Below, in pieces: positions 33,001 through 40,064 of a DNA stretch of 61,067 bases. A program made the position numbers and the translations under genes. Location of the stretch: contig CAYVQT010000011.1 of the NCBI GenBank assembly GCA_964453665.1, positions 1-61,067 on the forward strand, in the 5' to 3' direction. The notes under the pieces were generated by a model, which was not told the origin of the DNA, did no database searches, and worked only from the letters and a program-made list of their open reading frames with translations. This DNA is from DAOUTY01 sp964453665 (GTDB taxonomy: Bacteria; Chloroflexota; Dehalococcoidia; SZUA-161). Each line of letters opens with the position of its first letter. Position 1 is the first letter of the stretch.

Positions 33001-33696
33001 GTGGATAATATCACTGTTTTTATAGTAGACAGACAGACACTTTACCGGCAGGGGGTGCGGCAGGCGCTATCAGCCGATGAGGCTCTAAGCGTTGTTGGTG
33101 ACTGTCCGCCGGGGGCGGAAGCGCTGACTCTGGTAGAAGCTTTTGCACCCAATATTGTGCTGCTGGATGTTGACCTTCCGTTGCTGAGAGGTCTGGACAT
33201 AGCGCGACAGATAACTACGCGGTGTCCCGGGGCTTCGGTGGTGGCACTGACGTCGTGCTGGGACGACGACCAGTTGTTCCAGGCTATAAGGTCCGGTGTG
33301 GCGGCTTATTTAAGCAAAGAGATATCTGCGGAGGAGCTGGCGGGGGCTATTAAGAGAATTCACAAGGGCGAGCGCCCCATAAACGATACAGTTCTGGGCA
33401 GGCCCAGGGTAGCAGAGCAGGTATTGCGGCAATTCCAGGACCTCACGTTAATGGGCAAAGCTATGGAGACCCTGGCTACGCCTCTCACCCCGAGAGAGAC
33501 GGAAACGCTGAAATACGTGGCAGAGGGTTATTCCAACAAGCAGATTGCCCATGTTCTCGGTATCAGCGAACAGACTATCAAGAACCATATTACCTCTATT
33601 CTGGATAAACTCGATGCAAACGACCGGACGCACGCTGTGGTACTGGCATTGCGGCAGGGGTGGATAGACATAGGTGAGTCCGCTCTGAAGTCCTGA
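33001..33696 (+). CDS. NarL/FixJ-type response regulator
   Basis: A 231-residue two-domain transcription regulator. The receiver domain has phospho-acceptor D56 (VLLDVDLPLLRG), T84 and K106 (YLSKE). A LuxR-type helix-turn-helix spans about 160-220 (LTPRETETLKYVAEGYSNKQ, then GISEQTIKNHITSIL). No kinase is adjacent, so it is an orphan, perhaps served by the histidine kinase at 40065 or one elsewhere. It follows the pilin genes and could control them; that is inference from position only. GTG start with AGGGGGT upstream. Confidence 0.9.
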   Translation: MDNITVFIVDRQTLYRQGVRQALSADEALSVVGDCPPGAEALTLVEAFAPNIVLLDVDLPLLRGLDIARQITTRCPGASVVALTSCWDDDQLFQAIRSGVAAYLSKEISAEELAGAIKRIHKGERPINDTVLGRPRVAEQVLRQFQDLTLMGKAMETLATPLTPRETETLKYVAEGYSNKQIAHVLGISEQTIKNHITSILDKLDANDRTHAVVLALRQGWIDIGESALKS

Positions 33697-33724
33697 TTTT
33701 TTCAGCAAGGTTTAGAATTCAATA

Positions 33725-33750
33725 GTAGGGGCACGGCATGCCGTGCCCCT
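33725..33750. repeat. GTAGGGG family palindrome, GGCATGCC core
   Basis: GTAGGGGCACGGCATGCCGT continued by GCCCCT; same as 32486 with the last bases changed. Confidence 0.85.
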
Positions 33751-33780
33751 GAATTATTTATACATCAAAATAAAAAAATG

Positions 33781-33808
33781 GTAGGGGCGTTTCGCGAAAC
33801 GCCCCTGC
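33781..33808. repeat. GTAGGGG family palindrome with TTTCGCGAAA core
   Basis: GGGGCGTTTCG (33784-33794) is followed directly by CGAAACGCCCC. Outer arms are as in the family; the core word is different. Confidence 0.85.
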
Positions 33809-33817
33809 TCTTTGTGG

Positions 33818-33837
33818 ATTCCTGCTTCCGCAGGAAT
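33818..33837. repeat. Hairpin ATTCCTGC-TTCC-GCAGGAAT
   Basis: Perfect 8-bp arms around TTCC. Confidence 0.8.
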
Positions 33838-33872
33838 GACAGACGGGAGGCGTGGAGTGCAGAAACGATGTC

Positions 33873-33892
33873 ATCCCCGCGAAAGCGGGGAT
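33873..33892. repeat. Hairpin ATCCCCGC-GAAA-GCGGGGAT
   Basis: Perfect 8-bp arms around a GAAA tetraloop. Confidence 0.85.
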
Positions 33893-33911
33893 CCAGATTT
33901 AGCAGAGGCAT

Positions 33912-33939
33912 GTAGAGGCACGGCATGCCGTGCCTCTAC
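33912..33939. repeat. Perfect 28-bp palindrome, GTAGAGG variant
   Basis: GTAGAGGCACGGCA followed by its exact reverse complement. Relative to 32486 one arm base and its partner have both changed (G to A, C to T), preserving pairing. Confidence 0.9.
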
Positions 33940-34012
33940 ATGTTGCAAATACTGCTGAATTGCTATATAACAATTTATGTATTGCCGAAGATGAAAGCGT
34001 GGGAGAATCCTA

Positions 34013-34480
34013 ATGGCAGACAATGAGAAGGAAATCCTGATCAGGCGTATGACAGAGGAAGACATATCCACGGTAAAGGCGATAGACGAGTCACTGAAAG
34101 GTTCGGAGAGAGCACTATCGTGGGAAGTGGGGGCTGAGATAGAGGTGGCAGTGTACCGTCCAGCGCTAAGCTTTGTGGCAGAGGTGGATGGAGAGATCGT
34201 TGGCTTTATACTGGGGGACATAAGGGGAGCGGAGTATGGAAAGGATTTGACGGGGTGGATAGACATGGTGGGAGTCGCTCCACGTTGTCAGCATATGGGA
34301 GTAGGGAAAAAGCTGGTGGGAAAGTTCTGCGAGGTGTGCCAGCAGAACGGGGTCAGTTCCGAAGTGGTGATACGGGACAGTGATGAGCTGTTAAAGGGAT
34401 TCTTCAAATCGATGGGTTTCCGCAGGGGGGATATGGTGAATTACGTAAAAGAGAAGCAGGAGGGCTGGCAGGAGGATTAA
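34013..34480 (+). CDS. GNAT family N-acetyltransferase
   Basis: A 155-residue GCN5-related acetyltransferase. The core strand ALSFVAEVDGEIVGFILGDI, then the acetyl-CoA loop MVGVAPRCQHMGVGKKLVGK (R/Q-x-x-G-x-G/A pattern), are clear. The end (DELLKGFFKSMGFRRGDMV) fits the RimI-like subgroup. The acceptor (protein N-terminus, small amine or antibiotic) is unknown. GGGAGAATCCTA precedes the ATG. It is convergent with the giant coiled-coil gene. Confidence 0.88.
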   Translation: MADNEKEILIRRMTEEDISTVKAIDESLKGSERALSWEVGAEIEVAVYRPALSFVAEVDGEIVGFILGDIRGAEYGKDLTGWIDMVGVAPRCQHMGVGKKLVGKFCEVCQQNGVSSEVVIRDSDELLKGFFKSMGFRRGDMVNYVKEKQEGWQED

Positions 34481-34504
34481 ACGCAGCGACTTGAGGAGCT
34501 AAGG

Positions 34505-37500
34505 CTAACCTCTCTTAAGCACCACCAGTATCCTCTGACCATCCCGCTTTTTTGAAGAAGATGGAGGCAGAGCCTTTTTCAAGAAATCGCCCAACGGATG
34601 AGAGTCAAGCGTATCCTCTAATATAGCTTCCTCTACAGCGCCAATCCTTTTTAATTCATCGGCCAGCGAGGTCGGTTGCTCCATGAAGATGGAAATAGTA
34701 GCACCGCCCTCAAGGGAGCCACCGGTAGCCAAGACGCGTAAACCCCGGAACTGCTGGAGCGCTGTCCGCAGGTTCGTAAGCTGGGCGAAATTGATCGGTG
34801 GTATGACTACAAGCTCCACTCGTTTCTGTTGAGCGGCTTTCTTAGCTTCCTCTTTGGCTTTGGATTGTTGGGCTGCTCTTTCAGCCAGGGCGCGTATTAA
34901 ATGCCCGGGCCTCTCGGGAGCAGGTGAGGCTGCTATTTTCTCCGCCTGTGCTAGAATCTGACGAGCTTTATGCTCGTATTCACTGGCAAGTCTTTTTGTT
35001 TCAGCGGCGGCCTTACCCTTTGCCTCCTGCATAATCTGATTGCTCTTCTCCTGTGCAGCAGAAATCATAGAGCTGGCGTCACTCTGTGCCTTATTTTTTG
35101 CCTCCTCTATTATCTGGCGTCCTTTATCTTCAGCTTCAGCGATTATCCTGCCTGCGTCGATTTCAACCTCTTTAGTTGCATCCTCTATTAGCTGGCTGAC
35201 CCTCTGCTCGGCGTCGGAGAGAATCCTGCTTGCTTCGGGTTCAGCCTTCGCCGTGGCCTCCTCGATAATCTGGTTAGCCCTCTCCCTCGCGTCCGCAATG
35301 ATCTTGGCGGCATCGACCCCTGCGCTCTCGGTGGCCTCTTCAATAATTTTGCTGCCGGTCTGCTGAGCCTCACCGATAATTTTAGCTCCTTCAGCCTCGG
35401 CGTTGGTCTTTGCCTCATCTATAATTTCATAGCCCCTCTGGACCGAGTCAGCAATAGCCTTATTAGCCTCGGGTTCTGCCTTCTCTCTGGCCTCATTCAT
35501 AATCTGGCTGGCTTTCTCTTCGGCGCTGGAAATTATATTGGCCGCATCGGACTCAGCCTTTCTGGTTGCCTCCTCAATAATACCGATGCTCTTCTCTCTG
35601 GCCTGTCTGGTCGCTTCCTCTATGGTCTGGCGGCCTTTCTCCTCGGCTTGAGCAGTTATACTTCTTATTTCAGGTTCGGCCTTTTTATGAGCCTCCTGTA
35701 TAATACGTTGTGCTCTATCTTCGGCCTCGGAAATAACCTTACTAGCGTCATCACCGGCTTTTATGGTTGCGTCGGAAATGATTTGATGCCCCATTTGTTC
35801 GGCCTGGGCAACAATTTCCCCTGCGTCATCCCGGGCTTTCGCTGTTGCTTCGTCAATTAACTGGCGACTTTTCTCTCCGGCATCGGCAATAACGCTCTCT
35901 GCCTCAACCTCAGCCTTTCGCTTTGCCTCTTCTATGAGCTGCTGGCCGGTTTGTTCTGATAAAGCGACGACTTTCTCAGCATCGACCTCTGCCTTCCTGG
36001 AAGCCTCTTCGATTAACTGACGACTTTTATCTTCGGCAGCGGCGAGTATGCTGTTTGCCTCATCCTCTGCTTTATTCGTTGCGTCGTCTATAATCTGGCG
36101 ACCGGTTTGCTGTGCCTGGGTAACAGCGCTATTTGCATCATCCGCCGACTTCCTCGATGCTTCCTCGACGATCTGGCGGCCTTTCTGTTCGGCCTCAGCG
36201 AGCATTTTGCTCGTTTCATCTTCAGCCTTCGTTGTTGCATGCTGTATGATTTCGCTGGCCTTCTGTTCAGCCTCGTTGATTATCCTGCCTGCATCTTCGA
36301 CTGCCTGGGTGATCTTCTGCTCAGCCTGGGCAAGGATATTGGCCGCATCATCATCAGCCTTCCTTGTTGACTCTTCGATAATCTGACGGCCTTTCTGTTC
36401 GGCCTCTGCGAGCACATTTCTTGCTTCGACCTCAGCTTTTTCCGTTGCCTCTTGAATAATCTGTTTGCCTTTCTGATCACTTTCGGAGGCAATCATAGCC
36501 GCATCATCATCAGCCCTCTTAGTAGCGGATTCCACGATCTGGCGTCCTTGCTGTTCGGCTTCTGAGACCAGGTTACCGGCATTCTCCTCAGCTTTCTTTG
36601 TCGCTTCCTCGATGATCCGGCGGCCCTGCTGTTCAGCTTCAGCGAGTATCTTTCTTGCCTCGGGCTGAGCCTCCTTCCTGGCCTTCTCAATTATTTGAGC
36701 GGCTTTCTGCTCGGACTCGGCGATGATCTTATTAGCCTCTGGCCTGGCCTTTTTCTTTGCCTCCTCGGCAATCTGACGTGCCTTTTGTTCGGCTTCGGCG
36801 ATTAACCTGTTAGCCTCAGGTTCTGCCTTCTTTGTCGCTTCTTCGATGATCAGACGTCCTTGCTGTTCGGCTTCAGCAATTAACCTGTTAACCTCAGGCT
36901 CAGCGCTCTTTCTTGCATCCTCGATGATCTTGTTGCCGGTCTGTTCAGCGGCGGAGTAGACATTGCTTGCCTCGGCCTCGGCTTTTTTTGTGGCCTCCTC
37001 GATGATCTGAGTGGCTTTTTGCTCGGAATCGGCGAGTATCTTTCTTGCCTCGGGCTGAGCCTCCTTCCTGGCCTTCTCAATTATTTGAGCGGCTTTCTGC
37101 TCAGCTTCGGCGACTACCTTGTTAGCTTCAGGTCTGGCTTTTTTCTTTGCTTCCTCGATAATCTGGCGCGCTCTTTGTTCAGCTTCGGCGATTACTCTGT
37201 TTACCTCAGGTTCTGCCTTCTTTGTCGCTTCTTCGATGATACGACGTCCTTGCTGTTCGGCTTCAGCGATTATCCTGTTAGCCTCAGGCTCAGCGCTCTT
37301 TTTTGCATCCTCGATGATCTTGTTGCCGGTCTGTTCAGCGGCGGAGTAGATATTGCTTGCCTCGATACCGGCTTTTTTAGTAGCCCCCTCGATGATCTGA
37401 GTGGCTTTTTGCTCAGCTTCGGTAATAACCTTTCTTGCCTCGGGCTGGGCGTTCTTTTTAGCATCCTCAATAATTTGACTGGCTCTCTGCTCGGCTTCGG

Positions 37501-38686
37501 CGATTATCTTGTTAGATTCGGGGACTGCCTTTTTCTTTGCCTCCTCGATAGTCTGGCGTGCCCTTTGTTCAGCTACGGCGATTAATCTGTTTACCTCGGG
37601 TTCTGCCTTCTTTGTTGCACCTTCTATAATCTGGCGTCCCTGTTGCTCAGCCTCGGCGAGGACCTTATTAGCCTCAGGCTCTGCGCTCTTTCGTGCCTCC
37701 TCGATAATCTGGCGACCTCTGCGGTCAGCTTCGGCCACTATCCTGTTAGCGTGGTCTTCGGCTTTTAACCTTGCTTCCTCAATAATCTGTTGACTTCTCT
37801 CTTCTCCTTGAGCGACTAGGGCACTTGAGTCAGACCGGGCTCTATTTGCAGCTTCCTCTATGATATGACGTCCGGTTTGTTCAGCTTCGGTAATAACCTT
37901 TCTTACCTCGGGCTGGGCGTTCTTTTTAGCATCCTCAATAATTTGACTGGCCCTCTGCTCAGCCTCGGCGATGATCTTATTAGCCTCAGGCCTGGCTTTT
38001 TTCTTTGCCTCCTCGATGATGCGGCGTGCCCTTTGTTCAGATTCGGCGATGATCTTATTTACCTGTGGTTCCGCATTCTTCGTCGCCTGCTCTATAGTCT
38101 TTTGAACTTTATGATCACCTTCAGCAATTAGCCTATTTGCTTCAGCCTCGCCCTTTATCCTAGCCTCTTCGATTATCCCGTCACTTTTCTGCCTGGCTTC
38201 GGCAATTATTCCCCTGGCATCAGTATCGGCTTTATTCTTTGATTCCTCGATGATCCGGCGACCTTGCTGCTCAGCTTCAGCGAGAATCCTTCTTACCTCA
38301 GGTTGGGAGTTCTTTTTAGCCTCCTCAATTAACTGCCTGGCCTTACTCTCTGCTTCGGCAACTACCTTGTTAGCCTCGGGTCTGGCTTTTTTCTTTGACT
38401 CCTCGATGATCTGGCGACTTTTCATTTCGGCTTCGTTTATCAAGCGCTTTGCTTCGCTCTCGCCGCGCTTTCTTGCCTCTTCAATAATCTGGCGTCCTTC
38501 GTGTTCGGACTTGGCGACAATCCTGCCGGCCTCCTCCTGGGCCTTTCTCTTGGCTTCGTCCTTAAGTCCTGCCTCTTTTTGCTTTGTTATATGATTAATA
38601 AAGGCCACAACCTGGGATTCGTCCAGGCCTTCTTTAACTATCTTGAAATCTTGTCCCCACAACTGCTTTACCTTGTTGTTTCCCAT
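34505..38686 (-). CDS. Giant DivIVA-like coiled-coil protein of 26-residue repeats
   Basis: A 1393-residue predicted filamentous scaffold and the longest gene in the window. Residues 8-34 carry the family motif (LWGQDFKIVKEGLDESQVVA). About 47 tandem units follow (roughly 47-1250), nearly all 26 residues long, with consensus TKKAEPEANRLIAEAEQQGR then QIIEEA. One unit has 18 residues and one has 15. Units themselves group into a 130-residue (390-bp) super-repeat. The C-terminal domain (RVELVVIPPINFAQLTNLRT, then GGATISIFMEQP) and final strand QRILVVLKRG match the two smaller paralogs. I chose the ATG at 38686 because AAAGGAGGGG lies directly upstream; an upstream in-frame start at 38770 lacks one. 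Cytoplasmic; role unknown. Confidence 0.78.
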   Translation of the reverse strand: MGNNKVKQLWGQDFKIVKEGLDESQVVAFINHITKQKEAGLKDEAKRKAQEEAGRIVAKSEHEGRQIIEEARKRGESEAKRLINEAEMKSRQIIEESKKKARPEANKVVAEAESKARQLIEEAKKNSQPEVRRILAEAEQQGRRIIEESKNKADTDARGIIAEARQKSDGIIEEARIKGEAEANRLIAEGDHKVQKTIEQATKNAEPQVNKIIAESEQRARRIIEEAKKKARPEANKIIAEAEQRASQIIEDAKKNAQPEVRKVITEAEQTGRHIIEEAANRARSDSSALVAQGEERSQQIIEEARLKAEDHANRIVAEADRRGRQIIEEARKSAEPEANKVLAEAEQQGRQIIEGATKKAEPEVNRLIAVAEQRARQTIEEAKKKAVPESNKIIAEAEQRASQIIEDAKKNAQPEARKVITEAEQKATQIIEGATKKAGIEASNIYSAAEQTGNKIIEDAKKSAEPEANRIIAEAEQQGRRIIEEATKKAEPEVNRVIAEAEQRARQIIEEAKKKARPEANKVVAEAEQKAAQIIEKARKEAQPEARKILADSEQKATQIIEEATKKAEAEASNVYSAAEQTGNKIIEDARKSAEPEVNRLIAEAEQQGRLIIEEATKKAEPEANRLIAEAEQKARQIAEEAKKKARPEANKIIAESEQKAAQIIEKARKEAQPEARKILAEAEQQGRRIIEEATKKAEENAGNLVSEAEQQGRQIVESATKRADDDAAMIASESDQKGKQIIQEATEKAEVEARNVLAEAEQKGRQIIEESTRKADDDAANILAQAEQKITQAVEDAGRIINEAEQKASEIIQHATTKAEDETSKMLAEAEQKGRQIVEEASRKSADDANSAVTQAQQTGRQIIDDATNKAEDEANSILAAAEDKSRQLIEEASRKAEVDAEKVVALSEQTGQQLIEEAKRKAEVEAESVIADAGEKSRQLIDEATAKARDDAGEIVAQAEQMGHQIISDATIKAGDDASKVISEAEDRAQRIIQEAHKKAEPEIRSITAQAEEKGRQTIEEATRQAREKSIGIIEEATRKAESDAANIISSAEEKASQIMNEAREKAEPEANKAIADSVQRGYEIIDEAKTNAEAEGAKIIGEAQQTGSKIIEEATESAGVDAAKIIADARERANQIIEEATAKAEPEASRILSDAEQRVSQLIEDATKEVEIDAGRIIAEAEDKGRQIIEEAKNKAQSDASSMISAAQEKSNQIMQEAKGKAAAETKRLASEYEHKARQILAQAEKIAASPAPERPGHLIRALAERAAQQSKAKEEAKKAAQQKRVELVVIPPINFAQLTNLRTALQQFRGLRVLATGGSLEGGATISIFMEQPTSLADELKRIGAVEEAILEDTLDSHPLGDFLKKALPPSSSKKRDGQRILVVLKRG
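36560..37350 (-). repeat. 390-bp super-repeat inside the giant coiled-coil gene
   Basis: The word GCGGAGTAGA occurs at 36951 and 37341, exactly 390 bases apart, and five consecutive 26-residue units around each are nearly the same in order. This is a recent tandem duplication of five units (130 residues). Confidence 0.75.
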
Positions 38687-38781
38687 AACCCCTCCTTTAG
38701 AGCACTTTAGGAAGGTGTAATTAACATCTCTAAGGTTCGAAGTATAAACTTTTTCATCGATATTGTCCACATGCTAAAGGT

Positions 38782-38831
38782 GGAGTTTAGTAGTAAATTT
38801 GAATTGTTTTCCCATTCACTCACTTTAGTAT
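38782..38831 (-). promoter_or_regulatory. Two TTTAGTA-type 12-mers upstream of the giant paralog
   Basis: GGAGTTTAGTAG (38782-38793) and TCACTTTAGTAT (38820-38831) resemble the repeats at 9015-9074. They could serve the minus-strand giant gene or the divergent response regulator. The match is short, so chance is possible. Confidence 0.3.
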
Positions 38832-38848
38832 CGTTTGAGTCGGAAGAG

Positions 38849-38867
38849 AAGGAGGACTATGAAGTGA
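38849..38867 (+). promoter_or_regulatory. Strong Shine-Dalgarno with a two-codon minimal frame
   Basis: AAGGAGG (38849-38855) is four bases from ATG AAG TGA (38859-38867). The real regulator gene starts 17 bases further on at 38885 without its own ribosome site. Ribosomes loaded here could reinitiate downstream. Confidence 0.4.
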
Positions 38868-38884
38868 TTGCATACTTTTAACCA

Positions 38885-39598
38885 ATGGCTTATAATCGCT
38901 TCCCAAATATGAAAGCACTGATTATCGAAGATGATATAGAGATCGTAGAGTCAGTTTCCATAGCTTTCCGAATGGGCTGGCCCGAGGCTCAGTTGCTGTC
39001 TGCACATTTAGGCAAGAAAGGAATTAGAATGGCTGAGAGCCAGAGTCCAGACATAATTATACTGGACCTGGGGCTGCCCGATATAAGCGGCTTCGAAGTG
39101 CTGAAAAGGATTCGTTCTGTTTCATCGGTGCCGATTATAATCCTCACTGTGAAGAAGGAAGAGGCGAGCGTAGTTAAAGGTCTGGAGTGGGGAGCGGATG
39201 ATTATATAGTGAAACCATGCGGACAGTTCGAACTTCTGGCCCGGATAAAGGCCAGGATACGAGACGCGGACTATACAGGCAAAGACGAGCCTATAACCAT
39301 AGGCGCGATAAGCTTCGACCCTCTCATCCGCATCTTTAAAAAGGGGAAAAAACAGGTGAAACTGACAGCTATAGAAAGTCATATAATTCATCACCTGATG
39401 AAAAATGCTGACCGTGTGGCGACGTACTCCAGGCTCGCTGAGGATGTATGGGGAGATGATTATATCGGATCTGTAGATAGTCTAAGGGTTCATGTCAGAA
39501 GACTACGCGGCAAGATTGAAGAAGACCCCAGCCATCCGGAGCTTATACTCACCAAATCCGGTATAGGATACTATCTAGCAAAGCCCAGCCGAATGTGA
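38885..39598 (+). CDS. OmpR/PhoB-type response regulator
   Basis: A 237-residue winged-helix response regulator. The receiver has the acidic pair IIEDD, phospho-acceptor D61 (IIILDLGLPDISG), T87 and K109 (YIVKPC). The C-terminal winged helix includes LTAIESHIIHHLMKNADRVA and SVDSLRVHVRRLRGKI. The ATG at 38885 is the first possible start because an in-frame stop lies at 38879; the Met at codon 9 is an alternative. Neither has a ribosome site, but one lies at 38849 (see that entry). The histidine kinase at 40065 is the likely partner. Confidence 0.88.
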   Translation: MAYNRFPNMKALIIEDDIEIVESVSIAFRMGWPEAQLLSAHLGKKGIRMAESQSPDIIILDLGLPDISGFEVLKRIRSVSSVPIIILTVKKEEASVVKGLEWGADDYIVKPCGQFELLARIKARIRDADYTGKDEPITIGAISFDPLIRIFKKGKKQVKLTAIESHIIHHLMKNADRVATYSRLAEDVWGDDYIGSVDSLRVHVRRLRGKIEEDPSHPELILTKSGIGYYLAKPSRM

Positions 39599-40064
39599 TT
39601 CAAATCGGATAGTATATATACCGGCACTACTACTTTTATCAACAATCCTTATACGAGTTGTAACCTCTTTGTAACCTTGATGTAATTCATACTGGCTTGT
39701 CTGTAATCGGTCTTTAATCCTGAGGAGGTATTATTGCATTAGCTCAGGAGTGGGGACAGGTATGTCGGAAGCGGAGAGTGCGGTTCATCGGATAATGAAA
39801 GCGGGGGTTGCCCCTTGTATCAGGAAGACTCGCGATTGCCTAGAGGTTTTGTTGGACAAATAGCGGTCGATACGCGAGAGGATGCGGTAGTCAACCGTGA
39901 CAGGATAAACGCTGCTAAGAACAAGATAAAAGTCACAGACGAGTACAGCCACAGACTATTGTGCGATAAACGGGGACGTCCCCGCAGCCCTGGGCGAAGA
40001 TTCCCTCCAATAACTTCGGCGTACTGTTTATGCCTGTGCGTCTAATAACATGGAGGCACCTTAG
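39599..40064 (+). other. 466-base gap with phased repeats; possible 33-codon frame
   Basis: The first half has direct repeats resembling a Pho box (separate entry). An open frame of 33 codons runs from ATG 39762 to TAG 39863 (begins MSEAESAVHRIMKAG) with only a weak ribosome site; I do not recognise it and give it low weight. The last bases hold TGGAGG, the ribosome site of the kinase gene. Confidence 0.4.
39658..39719. promoter_or_regulatory. Tandem 11-bp-phased direct repeats, Pho-box-like
   Basis: TTGTAACC at 39658, TTGTAACC at 39669, ATGTAATT at 39680, CTGTAATC at 39701 and CTTTAATC at 39712 lie in near-exact 11-base register (one 21-base step). PhoB/OmpR-family regulators bind 11-bp direct repeats, and one is encoded just upstream. 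A binding array for that regulator before the kinase gene is the simplest reading. Confidence 0.5.

Larger units (their letters stand above)
33697..34012. other. 316-base region made mostly of palindromic repeats
   Basis: Five separate hairpins lie at 33725, 33781, 33818, 33873 and 33912 (own entries), giving the densest repeat cluster in the window. No gene. Confidence 0.75.

Noticed and set aside
36048..38594. Several plus-strand open frames opposite the giant coiled-coil gene
   Set aside because: Same reason: repetitive antisense translation with no conserved motif.
39815..40045. 76-codon plus-strand frame upstream of the kinase gene
   Set aside because: No ribosome site and composition unlike the neighbours. 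It overlaps a shorter possible frame (39762-39863), which is itself uncertain.
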